Part shown: in pieces, positions 36,539-47,717 of the stretch
Layout: the number at the start of each line of letters is the position of its first letter
Numbering within the stretch: the first letter of the stretch is position 1
NCBI RefSeq assembly: GCF_009906955.1
Contig: NZ_CP047656.1
Location: 310,001-374,000, forward strand
Length of the DNA stretch: 64,000 bases
Reading direction: 5' to 3'
From: Paraglaciecola mesophila
GTDB lineage: Bacteria; Pseudomonadota; Gammaproteobacteria; Enterobacterales; Alteromonadaceae
The notes under the pieces: generated by a model
The model's input: only the letters and a program-made list of their open reading frames with translations
Told to the model about the DNA's origin: nothing
Database searches by the model: none
Translations under genes and position numbers: made by a program

Positions 36539-36585
36539 TGCACCAGTTTTGCCCTGAACTGAGGTAAATGTACAAAACTGGTGCA
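36539..36585. repeat. 13-bp perfect inverted repeat upstream of the deaminase paralogue
   Basis: TGCACCAGTTTTG (36539-36551) and CAAAACTGGTGCA (36573-36585) are exact reverse complements, 21 bases apart. On the minus strand the right arm is followed by GTTTTC, giving weak terminator character for the M61 gene. It could also be an operator for the deaminase paralogue. Confidence 0.6.
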
Positions 36586-36644
36586 ACATGCATAGCGTGG
36601 ATGGTTCAAGATGAAATTGCACTTAATCCAGTGCGAATACGTCA

Positions 36645-38495
36645 CTATGATTTGACGCTAGGTAACCATTTTTGCAGCTTGGCTTGGTCAGTGACGGTTA
36701 AATACACTGTGTCTTGTATGGCCGCTTCTACTGACATGAGTAATTGTTTTAAGCGCTGATGGCGTAATACATCGAGTGTTACCTGTGTACTGGGTGAAAA
36801 TTGATGGTAGATACTTAATAAATTGCCAGTGGTGACTTGCCAGCCATCCAAGGCGATTAACTGATCGCCAACTTGCAGACCGGCCCCATATGCAGGGCTG
36901 TTTTCAGTTACTTGGGTAATGATTACGCCAGTATCTGCGGCTTTAAACGCTGCGCCAAATTGATTTTTTGCGACACGCGGAGCCGGTTTTCCACCCAAAT
37001 CGCTGCCATCGATGCGTGGGCGCTTGTGCAAGGTGACCCCAAACTCATTTAATAAGGCCGCCACGGGTAATTCCTTGGTGGTATACAATGCATCTTGTAA
37101 AAACGAGGCTAAGGGTAGCGCCATGTCGTCAAGTACGATGCGATGAATAATATCGTCTGGGGTACCTTGGTCTTTCTTGCCGTGGTGTTGCCAGAGATAG
37201 CGCATAACGTCATCCAAACTTTTTGTATGCTGGGTGTTCATGCGTATGTGTAAATCTAAGCACAAAGCAATCACAGCCCCCTTAACGTAGTAACTAACAA
37301 TATTGTTGATCGCGCTGGCGTCTTGTTGGTAAAACTTGGTCCATGCATCAAAACTCGAATCTGTCACTGTTTGTTTGAAGCGACCCGCGTTACGCTCTAA
37401 TCGCGTAAGGGTTTGCCCCAAGACTTCTAAATAGCTCTCATGGCCTGTGACATAGCTGCGCGTTAAGCTGATGTCGTCGTAATAACTGGTGAAACCCTCG
37501 TAGATCCACAACTGGGGTGTATAGGTTTCTTGGCTCAGTTCGCTGGCTTGCAATACTGCCGGTCTAGTGCGCTTCACATGCCATGTATGTAAAAATTCAT
37601 GGCTACATAGGCTCAAAAATGTGCGATAGCCATCAGGCATATGGTCAGCTTGCGCCAAACTGGGTAAATCATCGCGACTGTACAATAACGCAGTGGATGA
37701 TATGTGCTCTAAGCCGCCGAAATCTTTGCCGGTTAGCATGGTGATAAATAAATAGCGATCCACGGGAGGGGTGTCATCGAACAGAGCAAAGTGATGTGCG
37801 CATAGTTTGCGTAAATCTTCAGCCATGCGCTTTGTATCACTGCGATGCCCACCGGCTAAAATCAGTTCAAATTGGCAGGTATGCTGCGCATCTACGCCTT
37901 CTGTTTGCTTGACAGGTGTCACCACGTCGAAGGGGATAGCGTCATAATTGCCGAGTAAAATGGGGTGGTCGATTAACTCGTTATAATTTTTTGCCTGATA
38001 TTCACCGAACTCGTGGTGCTTTGTGGTGTTCGCTAGGGGGAGGGTCGTGGCAACACGCCATTTATCGCATGGCGCAAGTTGCGGCTTAACCAATGTGACC
38101 AAGGAAGGGACATCTCGATGGTTTTTCAGCGCCAAGAACACACTGGTTCCATTGAAAAAAGCAAAGTCATCGAAGACATAAGCACTGCGCACAGATAAGT
38201 CGTGCGCATAAACGCGATAACACACTTCAATTGGCCCCGTATTGGCGGCAAGCTTCCAGGTTTGCTTATCGAGTTTGCGTATTTCAACGGCATTGCCGTC
38301 TTTGTGCTTTGCGCTTACTTCTACCAGGTTTTTTGCAAAGTCGCGGATCATGTAACTACCAGGGATCCAGGCTGGTAAGCTTAGTTCGTGGCCCTCGTTT
38401 GAGGGGAGGTTAATGTGCAAGCTTACGTCAATCAAATGACCAGCTAGAGATGAGACATTAACAGTGTAGTGGATATCAAAAGAGTCATGTGACAT
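36645..38495 (-). CDS. M61-family metallopeptidase with PDZ domain
   Basis: Glycyl-aminopeptidase-type zinc peptidase of 616 residues. An N-terminal beta domain (about 1-165) starts like family members (HYTVNVSSLAGHLIDVSL). The catalytic HEFLH motif with WHVKRTRP is near residues 293-306, preceded by GLEHISST, which includes the conserved acidic residue. A PDZ domain lies near 505-580 (GAGLQVGDQLIALDG). There is no signal peptide, so it is probably cytosolic. It is transcribed leftward toward the deaminase paralogue. Confidence 0.88.
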   Translation of the reverse strand: MSHDSFDIHYTVNVSSLAGHLIDVSLHINLPSNEGHELSLPAWIPGSYMIRDFAKNLVEVSAKHKDGNAVEIRKLDKQTWKLAANTGPIEVCYRVYAHDLSVRSAYVFDDFAFFNGTSVFLALKNHRDVPSLVTLVKPQLAPCDKWRVATTLPLANTTKHHEFGEYQAKNYNELIDHPILLGNYDAIPFDVVTPVKQTEGVDAQHTCQFELILAGGHRSDTKRMAEDLRKLCAHHFALFDDTPPVDRYLFITMLTGKDFGGLEHISSTALLYSRDDLPSLAQADHMPDGYRTFLSLCSHEFLHTWHVKRTRPAVLQASELSQETYTPQLWIYEGFTSYYDDISLTRSYVTGHESYLEVLGQTLTRLERNAGRFKQTVTDSSFDAWTKFYQQDASAINNIVSYYVKGAVIALCLDLHIRMNTQHTKSLDDVMRYLWQHHGKKDQGTPDDIIHRIVLDDMALPLASFLQDALYTTKELPVAALLNEFGVTLHKRPRIDGSDLGGKPAPRVAKNQFGAAFKAADTGVIITQVTENSPAYGAGLQVGDQLIALDGWQVTTGNLLSIYHQFSPSTQVTLDVLRHQRLKQLLMSVEAAIQDTVYLTVTDQAKLQKWLPSVKS

Positions 38496-38660
38496 GAACT
38501 AAAACCTTTAAAAACAGAGAGATGAATAGCATACATTTCAGTCGTTTGGATTCGACTATTGGATAAATCTTAACGAAATTACTTTATATTCTGGCCAATT
38601 TTACGTTAAATGAAGTAAGTACACCTAATTTTGTTTTCTTCATACACAGGATGCTGACTT

Positions 38661-39338
38661 TTGCCAAATAACAGCGGCTTATCAGGGGATGAATTGTTTA
38701 AATTGCGATCGATGCGTTCGGGGATGATCGTTGACTTACAAATTCATTCACCCACGTTAAAGAGACGGGTTAAAACCGAATTTGTTGGAATGGATGGAAA
38801 TCGTAGTTTGATTTTTCGTTTTCCCGATGAAAATAAATGGGCGGGGTTAGGCGGTGCCATTTATATGAACAATACCATGATAGTGCGCTGCATACTGGAA
38901 GACGAAACCGGTGAAATTGTGGCATTTAAAGTCAAAATCATCATAGTGATCACGAAACCGTCAAAGCTGATTTTTACCTCATTGCCAGAAAGCTTACAAA
39001 GCCATGGTTTGCGAACAGAGCAGCGCGCCCAAACGCGGATTGCCGCCTTGTTGATAGACAGCCAAGAGCGTAGCCATATAGTGCCCTGTTTAGTGCGTGA
39101 TATCTCTAATCAAGGTTGCATGATCAGCATAGGCCGAGATGCCAAAGGTGTAAGACCAATTGTTGATCAAGAGCTTGAATTGCTCATCCCTAATTCTGAA
39201 GGGGACGATATTAGTCTGTCAGGGCATGTACGCAATAAAAAAGAAGACGATAGTCGTCACTATTTTGGTATTAAGTTTTGTGATGATGAAAATGATGTGG
39301 CTAAACTGCTGTCGCAACTACTGATCAATATTGATTAA
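38661..39338 (+). CDS. PilZ-domain protein (YcgR-like)
   Basis: A 225-residue protein with an N-terminal PilZN-type domain (about 15-110) and a C-terminal PilZ domain (about 115-225). The c-di-GMP motifs RxxxR (EQRAQTR) and DISNQGCMI (the D/N-x-S-x-x-G motif) are present, so it should bind c-di-GMP and act on motility or surface behaviour. The start is TTG with CAGG ten bases before. An upstream ATG at 38651 is out of frame and soon stops. It stands alone, with no flagellar genes nearby. Confidence 0.83.
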   Translation: MPNNSGLSGDELFKLRSMRSGMIVDLQIHSPTLKRRVKTEFVGMDGNRSLIFRFPDENKWAGLGGAIYMNNTMIVRCILEDETGEIVAFKVKIIIVITKPSKLIFTSLPESLQSHGLRTEQRAQTRIAALLIDSQERSHIVPCLVRDISNQGCMISIGRDAKGVRPIVDQELELLIPNSEGDDISLSGHVRNKKEDDSRHYFGIKFCDDENDVAKLLSQLLINID

Positions 39339-39425
39339 GCTAAAGGACAATAGACTGGTTTTGTGGTTTTAGGTATTCTCAATGTTATTATGTTAACTAA
39401 ATGTAAAATAAGAGCGAGATAATCA

Positions 39426-39887
39426 ATGCGCCAAATTGAAATACTGTTAAATGAGTACGGGCATAGCCATACCAATAAATTCAATATCTTGATCCACGCG
39501 GTGGCGGTGCCTGCCATTTATTTTGTAACTTTAGGGTTAGTGTGGTCTATTCCTCGTCCAGAGGTGTTAGTGCATTTTGATGTCACTTGGGCGCATATCG
39601 CAGTGATCCCAATGTTGATTTACTATTTTCGTCTGTCAGGGCCAATCGGCGCTGCAATGACGCTGCTCAGTGTGGTGTCCTTGTACGGCATAATGCTCAT
39701 CGAACGTTCTATGTATGAAGTATGGGTGGTGTGCTTAGCGTTGTTTGTGGTGATGTGGATTCTGCAATTTGTCGGTCACAAAGTAGAAGGTAAAAGCCCG
39801 TCATTTTTAAAAGACGTGCAGTTTTTGCTCGTGGGGCCTGCATGGTGGTGGGTGCACTGGCTTAAACGTATGAACATTCCTTATTGA
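39426..39887 (+). CDS. DUF962 / Mpo1-like membrane protein
   Basis: An inner-membrane protein of 153 residues with four hydrophobic segments. It has the family motifs YGHSHTNKFNILIHAVAVP near the N-terminus and QFVGHKVEGKSPSF near residues 115-128, with the conserved histidines that bind iron in yeast Mpo1, a 2-hydroxy fatty acid dioxygenase. A related oxidation of fatty acids is possible but not shown for bacteria. It precedes a LytS-type kinase by about 130 bases. Confidence 0.83.
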   Translation: MRQIEILLNEYGHSHTNKFNILIHAVAVPAIYFVTLGLVWSIPRPEVLVHFDVTWAHIAVIPMLIYYFRLSGPIGAAMTLLSVVSLYGIMLIERSMYEVWVVCLALFVVMWILQFVGHKVEGKSPSFLKDVQFLLVGPAWWWVHWLKRMNIPY

Positions 39888-39958
39888 TTGCTTCTCCCCG
39901 TTTATTGATGCGGTTCAACGTAATATGCGATAAACGGGGAAGGGCGCACGCCCAAGCG

Positions 39959-39988
39959 TCAACATTAAGTTTACCTTTCCCGTATAAT
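39959..39988 (+). promoter_or_regulatory. Possible sigma-70 promoter of the LytS/LytTR operon
   Basis: TATAAT at 39983-39988 is an exact -10 hexamer, with a poor -35 (TCAACA) 18 bases before it. If real, transcription begins near 39995, which excludes a start codon at 39987 for the kinase. Confidence 0.45.
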
Positions 39989-40022
39989 GCTTATTTCATT
40001 GAATTTTAATGGTATTTCGAAA

Positions 40023-41084
40023 ATGAAGTGGCAGGCTTTATTTGAAACTCGCGAACGTCTTTTTTGGACGTTACACACCCTTGGTTGGGGCGGTTTCGCA
40101 GTAATTTATTACATAGGCTCTTTTTTACATGACATGCGCAGCGTTTGGCTGTTTGTGATCATCTTGAATGCTTATGCGGGTTGGCTGTTAACCATACCAT
40201 TGCGCTACATTTTTGCCCGGGCGATGAAACTCAGTCCGTTGAAAATGCTAATGGTGGTGTTAGCCAGTGTATATATCATTGCATTGATGTGGGCGTTGGT
40301 GAAAAACGTTAACTACTGGGAGATATATAAAAAGGGCTATCGCCCAGAAGAATGGTATATGTATTTCACTAACACGGTTAACTCATTGATCATGATCGGT
40401 TGTTGGACAGGCCTCTATTTTGGTATTAAGAACTACCAAATGTTACTCAAAGAGAAACAAAATAGCCTTCGAGCCTCTACTATGGCGCACCAAGCGCACA
40501 TAAAAATGTTGCGCTATCAGCTTAATCCACATTTTTTATTTAATACCTTGAACGCTATCTCAACGCTTATTTTAATGAAAGAAAATAAGACCGCAGAGTC
40601 TATGGTCAGTCGTTTAAGTGACTTTTTGCGTTATTCGCTGGATAAAGATCCGATTAAAAAAGTCCCCCTTCGACAAGAAATAGAAGCGTTAACCCTCTAT
40701 TTGGCCATTGAAAAAGTGCGTTTCGAAGATCGCCTCACCGTTATATGGGATGTACAGCAAACTGCGAACGAGGCACTGGTACCGAGCTTGATTCTACAAC
40801 CGCTTATTGAGAACTCCATTAAATATGCTATCTCGAAGCTCGAGGATGGCGGATGCATTGCGATTTCGGCTAAAGTGTTCGGGCGAGATCTCATGCTTGA
40901 AGTCACGGATAATGGCCCAGGAGCTGATATTCAAGACGGTCAAATGTATCGTGAAAATGGTGTAGGCTTACAAAATATTCAAGAGCGATTAGGGTCGCTA
41001 TACAAAGATGATTTTTCATTTAGTATTTCAAACAGTCAACCTTCTGGTATAAAAGTGTGTATTCGTATTCCATTTGAGACATAA
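40023..41084 (+). CDS. LytS/YehU-type sensor histidine kinase
   Basis: Inner-membrane sensor kinase of 353 residues from the ATG at 40023. An ATG at 39987 is in frame but overlaps a likely -10 box. Four hydrophobic segments (about 10-130) form the sensor. The phospho-acceptor segment is LRYQLNPHFLFNTLNAIS (pfam His_kinase type), followed by an HATPase domain with the N box LILQPLIENSIKYAI, G1 DNGPGA and G2 GVGLQNIQERL. It forms a pair with the LytTR regulator directly downstream. Confidence 0.9.
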   Translation: MKWQALFETRERLFWTLHTLGWGGFAVIYYIGSFLHDMRSVWLFVIILNAYAGWLLTIPLRYIFARAMKLSPLKMLMVVLASVYIIALMWALVKNVNYWEIYKKGYRPEEWYMYFTNTVNSLIMIGCWTGLYFGIKNYQMLLKEKQNSLRASTMAHQAHIKMLRYQLNPHFLFNTLNAISTLILMKENKTAESMVSRLSDFLRYSLDKDPIKKVPLRQEIEALTLYLAIEKVRFEDRLTVIWDVQQTANEALVPSLILQPLIENSIKYAISKLEDGGCIAISAKVFGRDLMLEVTDNGPGADIQDGQMYRENGVGLQNIQERLGSLYKDDFSFSISNSQPSGIKVCIRIPFET

Positions 41085-41094
41085 GAAGCCGTGC

Positions 41095-41916
41095 ATGAAA
41101 ATTAACACTCTAATAGTTGACGATGAGCCGTTAGCAAGAAAAGGCCTTGCGATGCGCCTATCTGACTTCTCAGAAATCAACCTTGTTGCTCAATGTAAAA
41201 ATGGGTTGGAAGCGGTCGCGCTTATCCCTCAGTTACGTCCGGATTTAATATTTTTGGACATTCAAATGCCGGGTTTAAATGGTTTTCAGGTCATTAATAA
41301 GTTGCGTGAATTAAACCAACCTGTGCCGATGGTGATCTTTGTTACCGCATACGATACCTATGCTATTAAGGCATTTGACGCTCACGCATTAGATTATGTA
41401 CTTAAGCCTGTTGACGAAGAGCGCCTGCGTGTTGCTGTTGATAAAGTCATCAATCATGTGTCTTTACACAGCGAGTCTGATCATAAGCAAACCTTAGCTA
41501 AGATTGTTGCTGATTTTACCGGTGACGATTGTGAAGACATCTTACGCCGGTTAGCCAGCGGTGAAGTATTAAATACGACTCAATACGGTGATGTATTAGC
41601 TATTAAAGACGGGACGGAAGTCACACGCGTCTCTTTGGCCGATGTACAGTGGATTGATGCGGCAGGCGATTACATGTGTGTACACGCGCTGGAACAAACC
41701 CACATTATGCGCCGTACTATGAAAGAGCTAGAAGAAGAACTCGACCCTCGTGTCTTTGTGAGAGTGCACCGGTCCGCCATAGTGAATATCAAATATGTGC
41801 AAAAATTGGTCAGTCATGTGAGTGGCGAGTACCATCTTATTTTATCTAATGGCACCGAATTAAAGGTGAGTCGCAGCCATAGAGATAATGTTAAGAGTAT
41901 GATTAATAATTGGTAA
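41095..41916 (+). CDS. LytTR-type response regulator
   Basis: DNA-binding regulator of 273 residues starting at the ATG at 41095, with AAGAAG about eight bases before it. The receiver domain (about 1-120) has DDEP near the N-terminus, the phospho-acceptor Asp in LIFLDIQMPG, and YVLKP. The LytTR domain (about 165-270) has VQWIDAAGDYMCVH and VRVHRSAIVN. It starts 10 bases after the kinase stop. Targets cannot be told from the window. Confidence 0.9.
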   Translation: MKINTLIVDDEPLARKGLAMRLSDFSEINLVAQCKNGLEAVALIPQLRPDLIFLDIQMPGLNGFQVINKLRELNQPVPMVIFVTAYDTYAIKAFDAHALDYVLKPVDEERLRVAVDKVINHVSLHSESDHKQTLAKIVADFTGDDCEDILRRLASGEVLNTTQYGDVLAIKDGTEVTRVSLADVQWIDAAGDYMCVHALEQTHIMRRTMKELEEELDPRVFVRVHRSAIVNIKYVQKLVSHVSGEYHLILSNGTELKVSRSHRDNVKSMINNW

Positions 41917-42105
41917 TAGATTGGTCGACAGTTAAGGAAAATGTATAACGACTTTGATGACGTCAGTGTTTATATTCAATGAAAGGTGTTGGTGTTACGC
42001 ACACATCTGTAAACATTTAGACGATCGCAATACCCTTAGTCACTCATTCAAGCTCGTCTGGCGTCATCATTTGTACTTTGCTTCGGTTATATGGTTGATA
42101 TATTT

Positions 42106-42948
42106 ATGAAAAAATTGATTTTGTTATTATTTACCCTCAATTTTCTGCTTACTGGGTGTAGTTCAAAGTTTGCCTATAACAATATTGATTGGTTGATGTA
42201 TTGGTATATTGACGACTACGTGGAGTTAGATAACAGTCAAAAGTCATTGCTTGATGGTCATGTTGAGAAATGGATGCACTGGCATCGTCAAGACGAATTA
42301 AGTGAATATAAATCCCAGCTCACAACATTGTATAAACAGATTTCATCTGGACCCGTTAGCCAAGCACAATGGTTAGCGCATTTTGCGCTCGGCAAGGAGC
42401 ACTGGGTGCGTTTTAGAGATCATGTTAGCCCTGAATTAGCAAGCCTTGCCCCACATTTGACGGATAAACAAGTCATTGACTTATTTGCTGAGTTAAATGA
42501 ACTAAATGAAGAACGAATTGAAAAGCGCAAAGAGCGCACGTTGGAAGAGCGTTTAGAAAAAAATATTGAAGATACCCAAGATAACGCCAAGGAATTTATT
42601 GGTAAGCTAAGCCCAGCGCAAAAAACGATAATCGTCACGTATGCGGACGAGTTTAAAAGCAGTTTCGATCTATGGATGGCCTATCGTCAGCGAATTCAAA
42701 AAAACGCTTTTGAGATGCTACTCAATGAGCGCCATGAACTTGATTTCCCTCAGCGGTTCTTAGATTTACTATCACATCCTGAGCGTTACCAAGACGATGA
42801 ACTTGTGACGATATCACAACACAATAATCAGGTTTACGCGGCCATGTTAGCTGAACTTGGGCAATCCCTTAGTGCTAAACAAAAGAAAAAAGCCTTAAAT
42901 GAACTGCAAAACCTTATTGATGACATAACAGATCTGCAAGAAGACTAG
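42106..42948 (+). CDS. DUF6279-type lipoprotein
   Basis: A lipoprotein of 280 residues from the ATG at 42106 (MKKLILLLF). An ATG at 42091 is also in frame. The lipobox LLTGC ends at Cys17. The mature protein is almost all helix, with conserved YNNIDWLMYWYIDDYVEL after the lipid anchor, a highly charged segment around residues 140-165 (ELNEERIEKRKERTLEERLE) and a C-terminal helical part. The general pattern fits the DUF6279 family of marine gammaproteobacteria. The role is unknown. Confidence 0.8.
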   Translation: MKKLILLLFTLNFLLTGCSSKFAYNNIDWLMYWYIDDYVELDNSQKSLLDGHVEKWMHWHRQDELSEYKSQLTTLYKQISSGPVSQAQWLAHFALGKEHWVRFRDHVSPELASLAPHLTDKQVIDLFAELNELNEERIEKRKERTLEERLEKNIEDTQDNAKEFIGKLSPAQKTIIVTYADEFKSSFDLWMAYRQRIQKNAFEMLLNERHELDFPQRFLDLLSHPERYQDDELVTISQHNNQVYAAMLAELGQSLSAKQKKKALNELQNLIDDITDLQED

Positions 42949-43082
42949 ATTCAAAAGCCGCTAGATGTTCACTGTATAGGAAATCGCGTGAGGATAGGCA
43001 GTTCGTTACTTGTAGCCTTTAGTAACAGCCAAAGTGAGCTCCCTGTTATAAGCCGATTTCGATCAAGATTTTACATCACTTT

Positions 43083-44252
43083 TTAAAAGGTCTCTTCTTT
43101 TGGCAACCATGCACCAGCATTGACCAATTCACTCATTAGCTGCACCCAAAAATGATTTACCGAAAGTGGCGTGGCATCATCGATTGCCGCTTGGTACTGC
43201 CATGAAGGCATGCTCAGTAATTCACGTACCTTAGGGACATATTTAGCGGGTGCGAAAAACGCTTGGCCTTCAATAAAGAACTCTAGAGAACGTTCAGGGT
43301 TATTTTTGGTGAGATATACAGGGCGTATCCCGGGTTGGCGCTCAAATATTGTGTGTTCATCGAACAAGGCGAGTATTTCGCTTAACGTGTAGTCAGGGTT
43401 ATGCTGATCATCATAACCTTGATTCAGCTGAGTATGACTAAAATGAGACGTTAACCAGCGTTCAAAGTGAGCTGAGTCAATTGTCTCGTGAAGCATCTTT
43501 CTAAAACTGCTTATTTCTGGTTGTGCTAATTCACTTGGATCGCGTCTTGGTGTTAGTCCTCGGTCTTGATACCGAGTTTTAAACAAACCTAAATCAATAC
43601 TGTAGTCTGCAAAAGAAGAAAGTAAGTCTTGTTGTGATGGCGCTCGAAAGCCTACCGAATAATTCATGCAATCTTCTAAGGCTACACCATTGTGAGGACA
43701 GCCAGCAGGGATGTATATCATATCACCGGGCAGCAAGATTTCATCTACGATAGGATCAAATTGCGTAATTTGGCTGAGATCTGGGTGAGGATAAAACGTA
43801 GGATATTCGCCTTTTTCACCTGCTTGCCAACGGCGGCTGCCTTTTCCTTGAATAATGAACACATCGTATTGGTCAAGGTGAGGCCCAACACCCGCACCTT
43901 CATTGGAAAAACTAACCATTAAGTCATCTAGACGCCAGTAGGGAATAAAGTTAAACATGCGAATAAGCTGGTCTGCTTCATCTACATGTTGATCGACACT
44001 TTGTACTAATAGGCTCCAATGCCCTTTACATGCTTGTTCGAAGTTTGCAATTGGACCGTGCTCAACCTGCCAGTTAGTTTTTTCAAGCGATACGACACGT
44101 GAATCTATACGAGGGTCTTGTGCCAACCCTGCGAGGTCATGTTCGTCAAGGGGGTCTACAAATTTCTTGAAGGTACGTCTGAATACGGCGGGACTTTTTT
44201 GCCAGTGATAATCTAAAAATATTTCTGGGTCAAAATTGTCAAATACATACAT
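43083..44252 (-). CDS. roxA: Cupin-type ribosomal protein hydroxylase (RoxA/YcfD-like)
   Basis: Iron- and 2-oxoglutarate-dependent JmjC oxygenase of 389 residues. Its E. coli relative hydroxylates an arginine of ribosomal protein L16. The ATG at 44252 (MYVFDNFD) gives the usual family N-terminus. An upstream start would overlap the cyclase gene. Metal ligands are in GPHLDQYDVF (HxD) and PAGCPHNGVAL (His). The C-terminal part (about 270-389) is the dimerisation and winged-helix region. It lies next to purB-hflD-mnmA as in other gammaproteobacteria, with a cyclase gene between. Confidence 0.87.
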   Translation of the reverse strand: MYVFDNFDPEIFLDYHWQKSPAVFRRTFKKFVDPLDEHDLAGLAQDPRIDSRVVSLEKTNWQVEHGPIANFEQACKGHWSLLVQSVDQHVDEADQLIRMFNFIPYWRLDDLMVSFSNEGAGVGPHLDQYDVFIIQGKGSRRWQAGEKGEYPTFYPHPDLSQITQFDPIVDEILLPGDMIYIPAGCPHNGVALEDCMNYSVGFRAPSQQDLLSSFADYSIDLGLFKTRYQDRGLTPRRDPSELAQPEISSFRKMLHETIDSAHFERWLTSHFSHTQLNQGYDDQHNPDYTLSEILALFDEHTIFERQPGIRPVYLTKNNPERSLEFFIEGQAFFAPAKYVPKVRELLSMPSWQYQAAIDDATPLSVNHFWVQLMSELVNAGAWLPKEETF

Positions 44253-44314
44253 GGTTACTGCAGCCCTTGTGCTGGTTGTAATTTCGCTTTTTGAAGCGTA
44301 AAAATGAGCAGGAT

Positions 44315-45550
44315 TTATTCTTTTACGCCGCGCAACCAATAGGTTTGAATTTGACCTAACCCTTTAACACTGACTTCACCTCTGGGCTCAAAGCAATATT
44401 TGTGTTTGGCCATTTCGTAAGTCGATTGGGTTACTTGAATATGGTCACTGCGGCCATGGCTTTCCATTCTCGCTGCAAGGGTAACAGCTTCTCCCCACAA
44501 ATCGTAACAGAATTTGCTGCGCCCAATGACACCTGCTACGACTTCCCCTGAACCGATACCAATACGAAGTCCCGTTTGTAGGCTATATTTGATTTGCAGC
44601 CTTGCGAAAGCCTCTTTTACTGCCAGCGCATAAGCGCAACATTGCAGTGCGTGTGCATTGTTACTTTTTGGAACGCCGGCTGCGGCCATATATCCGTCAC
44701 CGATAGTTTTTATTTTTTCTAGTCCATGATGAGTACTTAACGTATCAAACTGGGTAAAGACATCATCAAGCAAGTCCACAAGTTCATGGGCTTTTAATGA
44801 TTTGACCAATAAACTGAAACTCTCCAGATCAACAAAGCATATCGAAGCTTGTTCATATTGGTCGGCAATCTTACCTTTTGCATATTTCAAACGCTGGGCG
44901 ATTGGTAAAGGCAAAATGTTCAGTAATAGAGATTCTGATCGCTGATTGGCTAACGACAGCTTTTGCTGGGTACGGGACATATTACGACTGATATGAAAGC
45001 TCGTTAACGTGCAAGACAAGGCTAGAAATACCGTACTTGATACCCTGACTGTCTGATGATATTCAGACAGATCCTGTGGGTTAATATACAGGATGTAAAA
45101 TGCATCGATTAATAAGAAAAACAATACATGGGATAAAATGCTTAGCCACATAGTGACTTGCTGCGCACTAAAGATGAAGGGACAAACAAATATGCCTAAC
45201 AATAAATAGTAGTGCACGTGAACATTGGCTTGCCAGATAACGCTAGACCAACAAATGTAACTAATAAAAATAAGCACAAGCGTTATTTTTGCTAGCTGCT
45301 GAAGTTGAGCGCGATTTAGCAGAGGGACAAAGCATAGCAGCGCGCAGTGACTTAAGATTAAGCCTAATTTGTACAGTCCATCGTAGCGCCAGTAATACGC
45401 ACTGATGGGTACCTGTAGCAAAAGTACAAAGATAACCATCAAGCTAAGGATATTACTGATCCGGGTAGGATTAATATCATACGAGGGATTAGCCGGAATG
45501 CCGCACCATATCCATGCGTGTAAAATGCGAATGATCATAAGGTCTTCCAT
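44315..45550 (-). CDS. Class III adenylate/guanylate cyclase with six-helix membrane domain
   Basis: A 411-residue protein with about six membrane helices (40-200), a linker, and a cyclase domain (about 225-405). Metal-binding Asp residues are in ICFVDLESFS and TIGDGYM, the adenine-selecting pair is Lys in EKIKTIGD and D350 in DLWG, and R361 is present. The residue expected to be the catalytic Asn (V-N-x-A-x-R) is T357, in EAVTLAARM. Activity may therefore be low or altered. It is transcribed between purB and the oxygenase gene, and its stop lies 63 bases before the latter's start. Confidence 0.85.
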   Translation of the reverse strand: MEDLMIIRILHAWIWCGIPANPSYDINPTRISNILSLMVIFVLLLQVPISAYYWRYDGLYKLGLILSHCALLCFVPLLNRAQLQQLAKITLVLIFISYICWSSVIWQANVHVHYYLLLGIFVCPFIFSAQQVTMWLSILSHVLFFLLIDAFYILYINPQDLSEYHQTVRVSSTVFLALSCTLTSFHISRNMSRTQQKLSLANQRSESLLLNILPLPIAQRLKYAKGKIADQYEQASICFVDLESFSLLVKSLKAHELVDLLDDVFTQFDTLSTHHGLEKIKTIGDGYMAAAGVPKSNNAHALQCCAYALAVKEAFARLQIKYSLQTGLRIGIGSGEVVAGVIGRSKFCYDLWGEAVTLAARMESHGRSDHIQVTQSTYEMAKHKYCFEPRGEVSVKGLGQIQTYWLRGVKE

Positions 45551-45643
45551 TTGACCGTGAGGGATTGAGTATAGGCTAAAATGATGGGGAGTAAATTTAG
45601 GCTAAAAAGAACAGGTGTTTTGCTTGAGAATGTGGCGAAAAGT

Positions 45644-45663
45644 GAGGGGATAAGCATCCCCTC
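45644..45663 (-). terminator. Terminator after purB
   Basis: GAGGGGAT (45644-45651) pairs exactly with ATCCCCTC (45656-45663) across a 4-base loop, 14 bases past the purB stop. A short T-rich run follows on the minus strand. Confidence 0.65.
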
Positions 45664-45676
45664 GATTAGCTATATC

Positions 45677-47716
<2,040 letters not shown>

Positions 47717-47717
<1 letters not shown>

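Noticed and set aside
36539..36585. NtrC site upstream of the deaminase paralogue
   Set aside because: TGCACC and GGTGCA are present but 35 bases apart instead of 5, so NtrC dimer binding is not expected.
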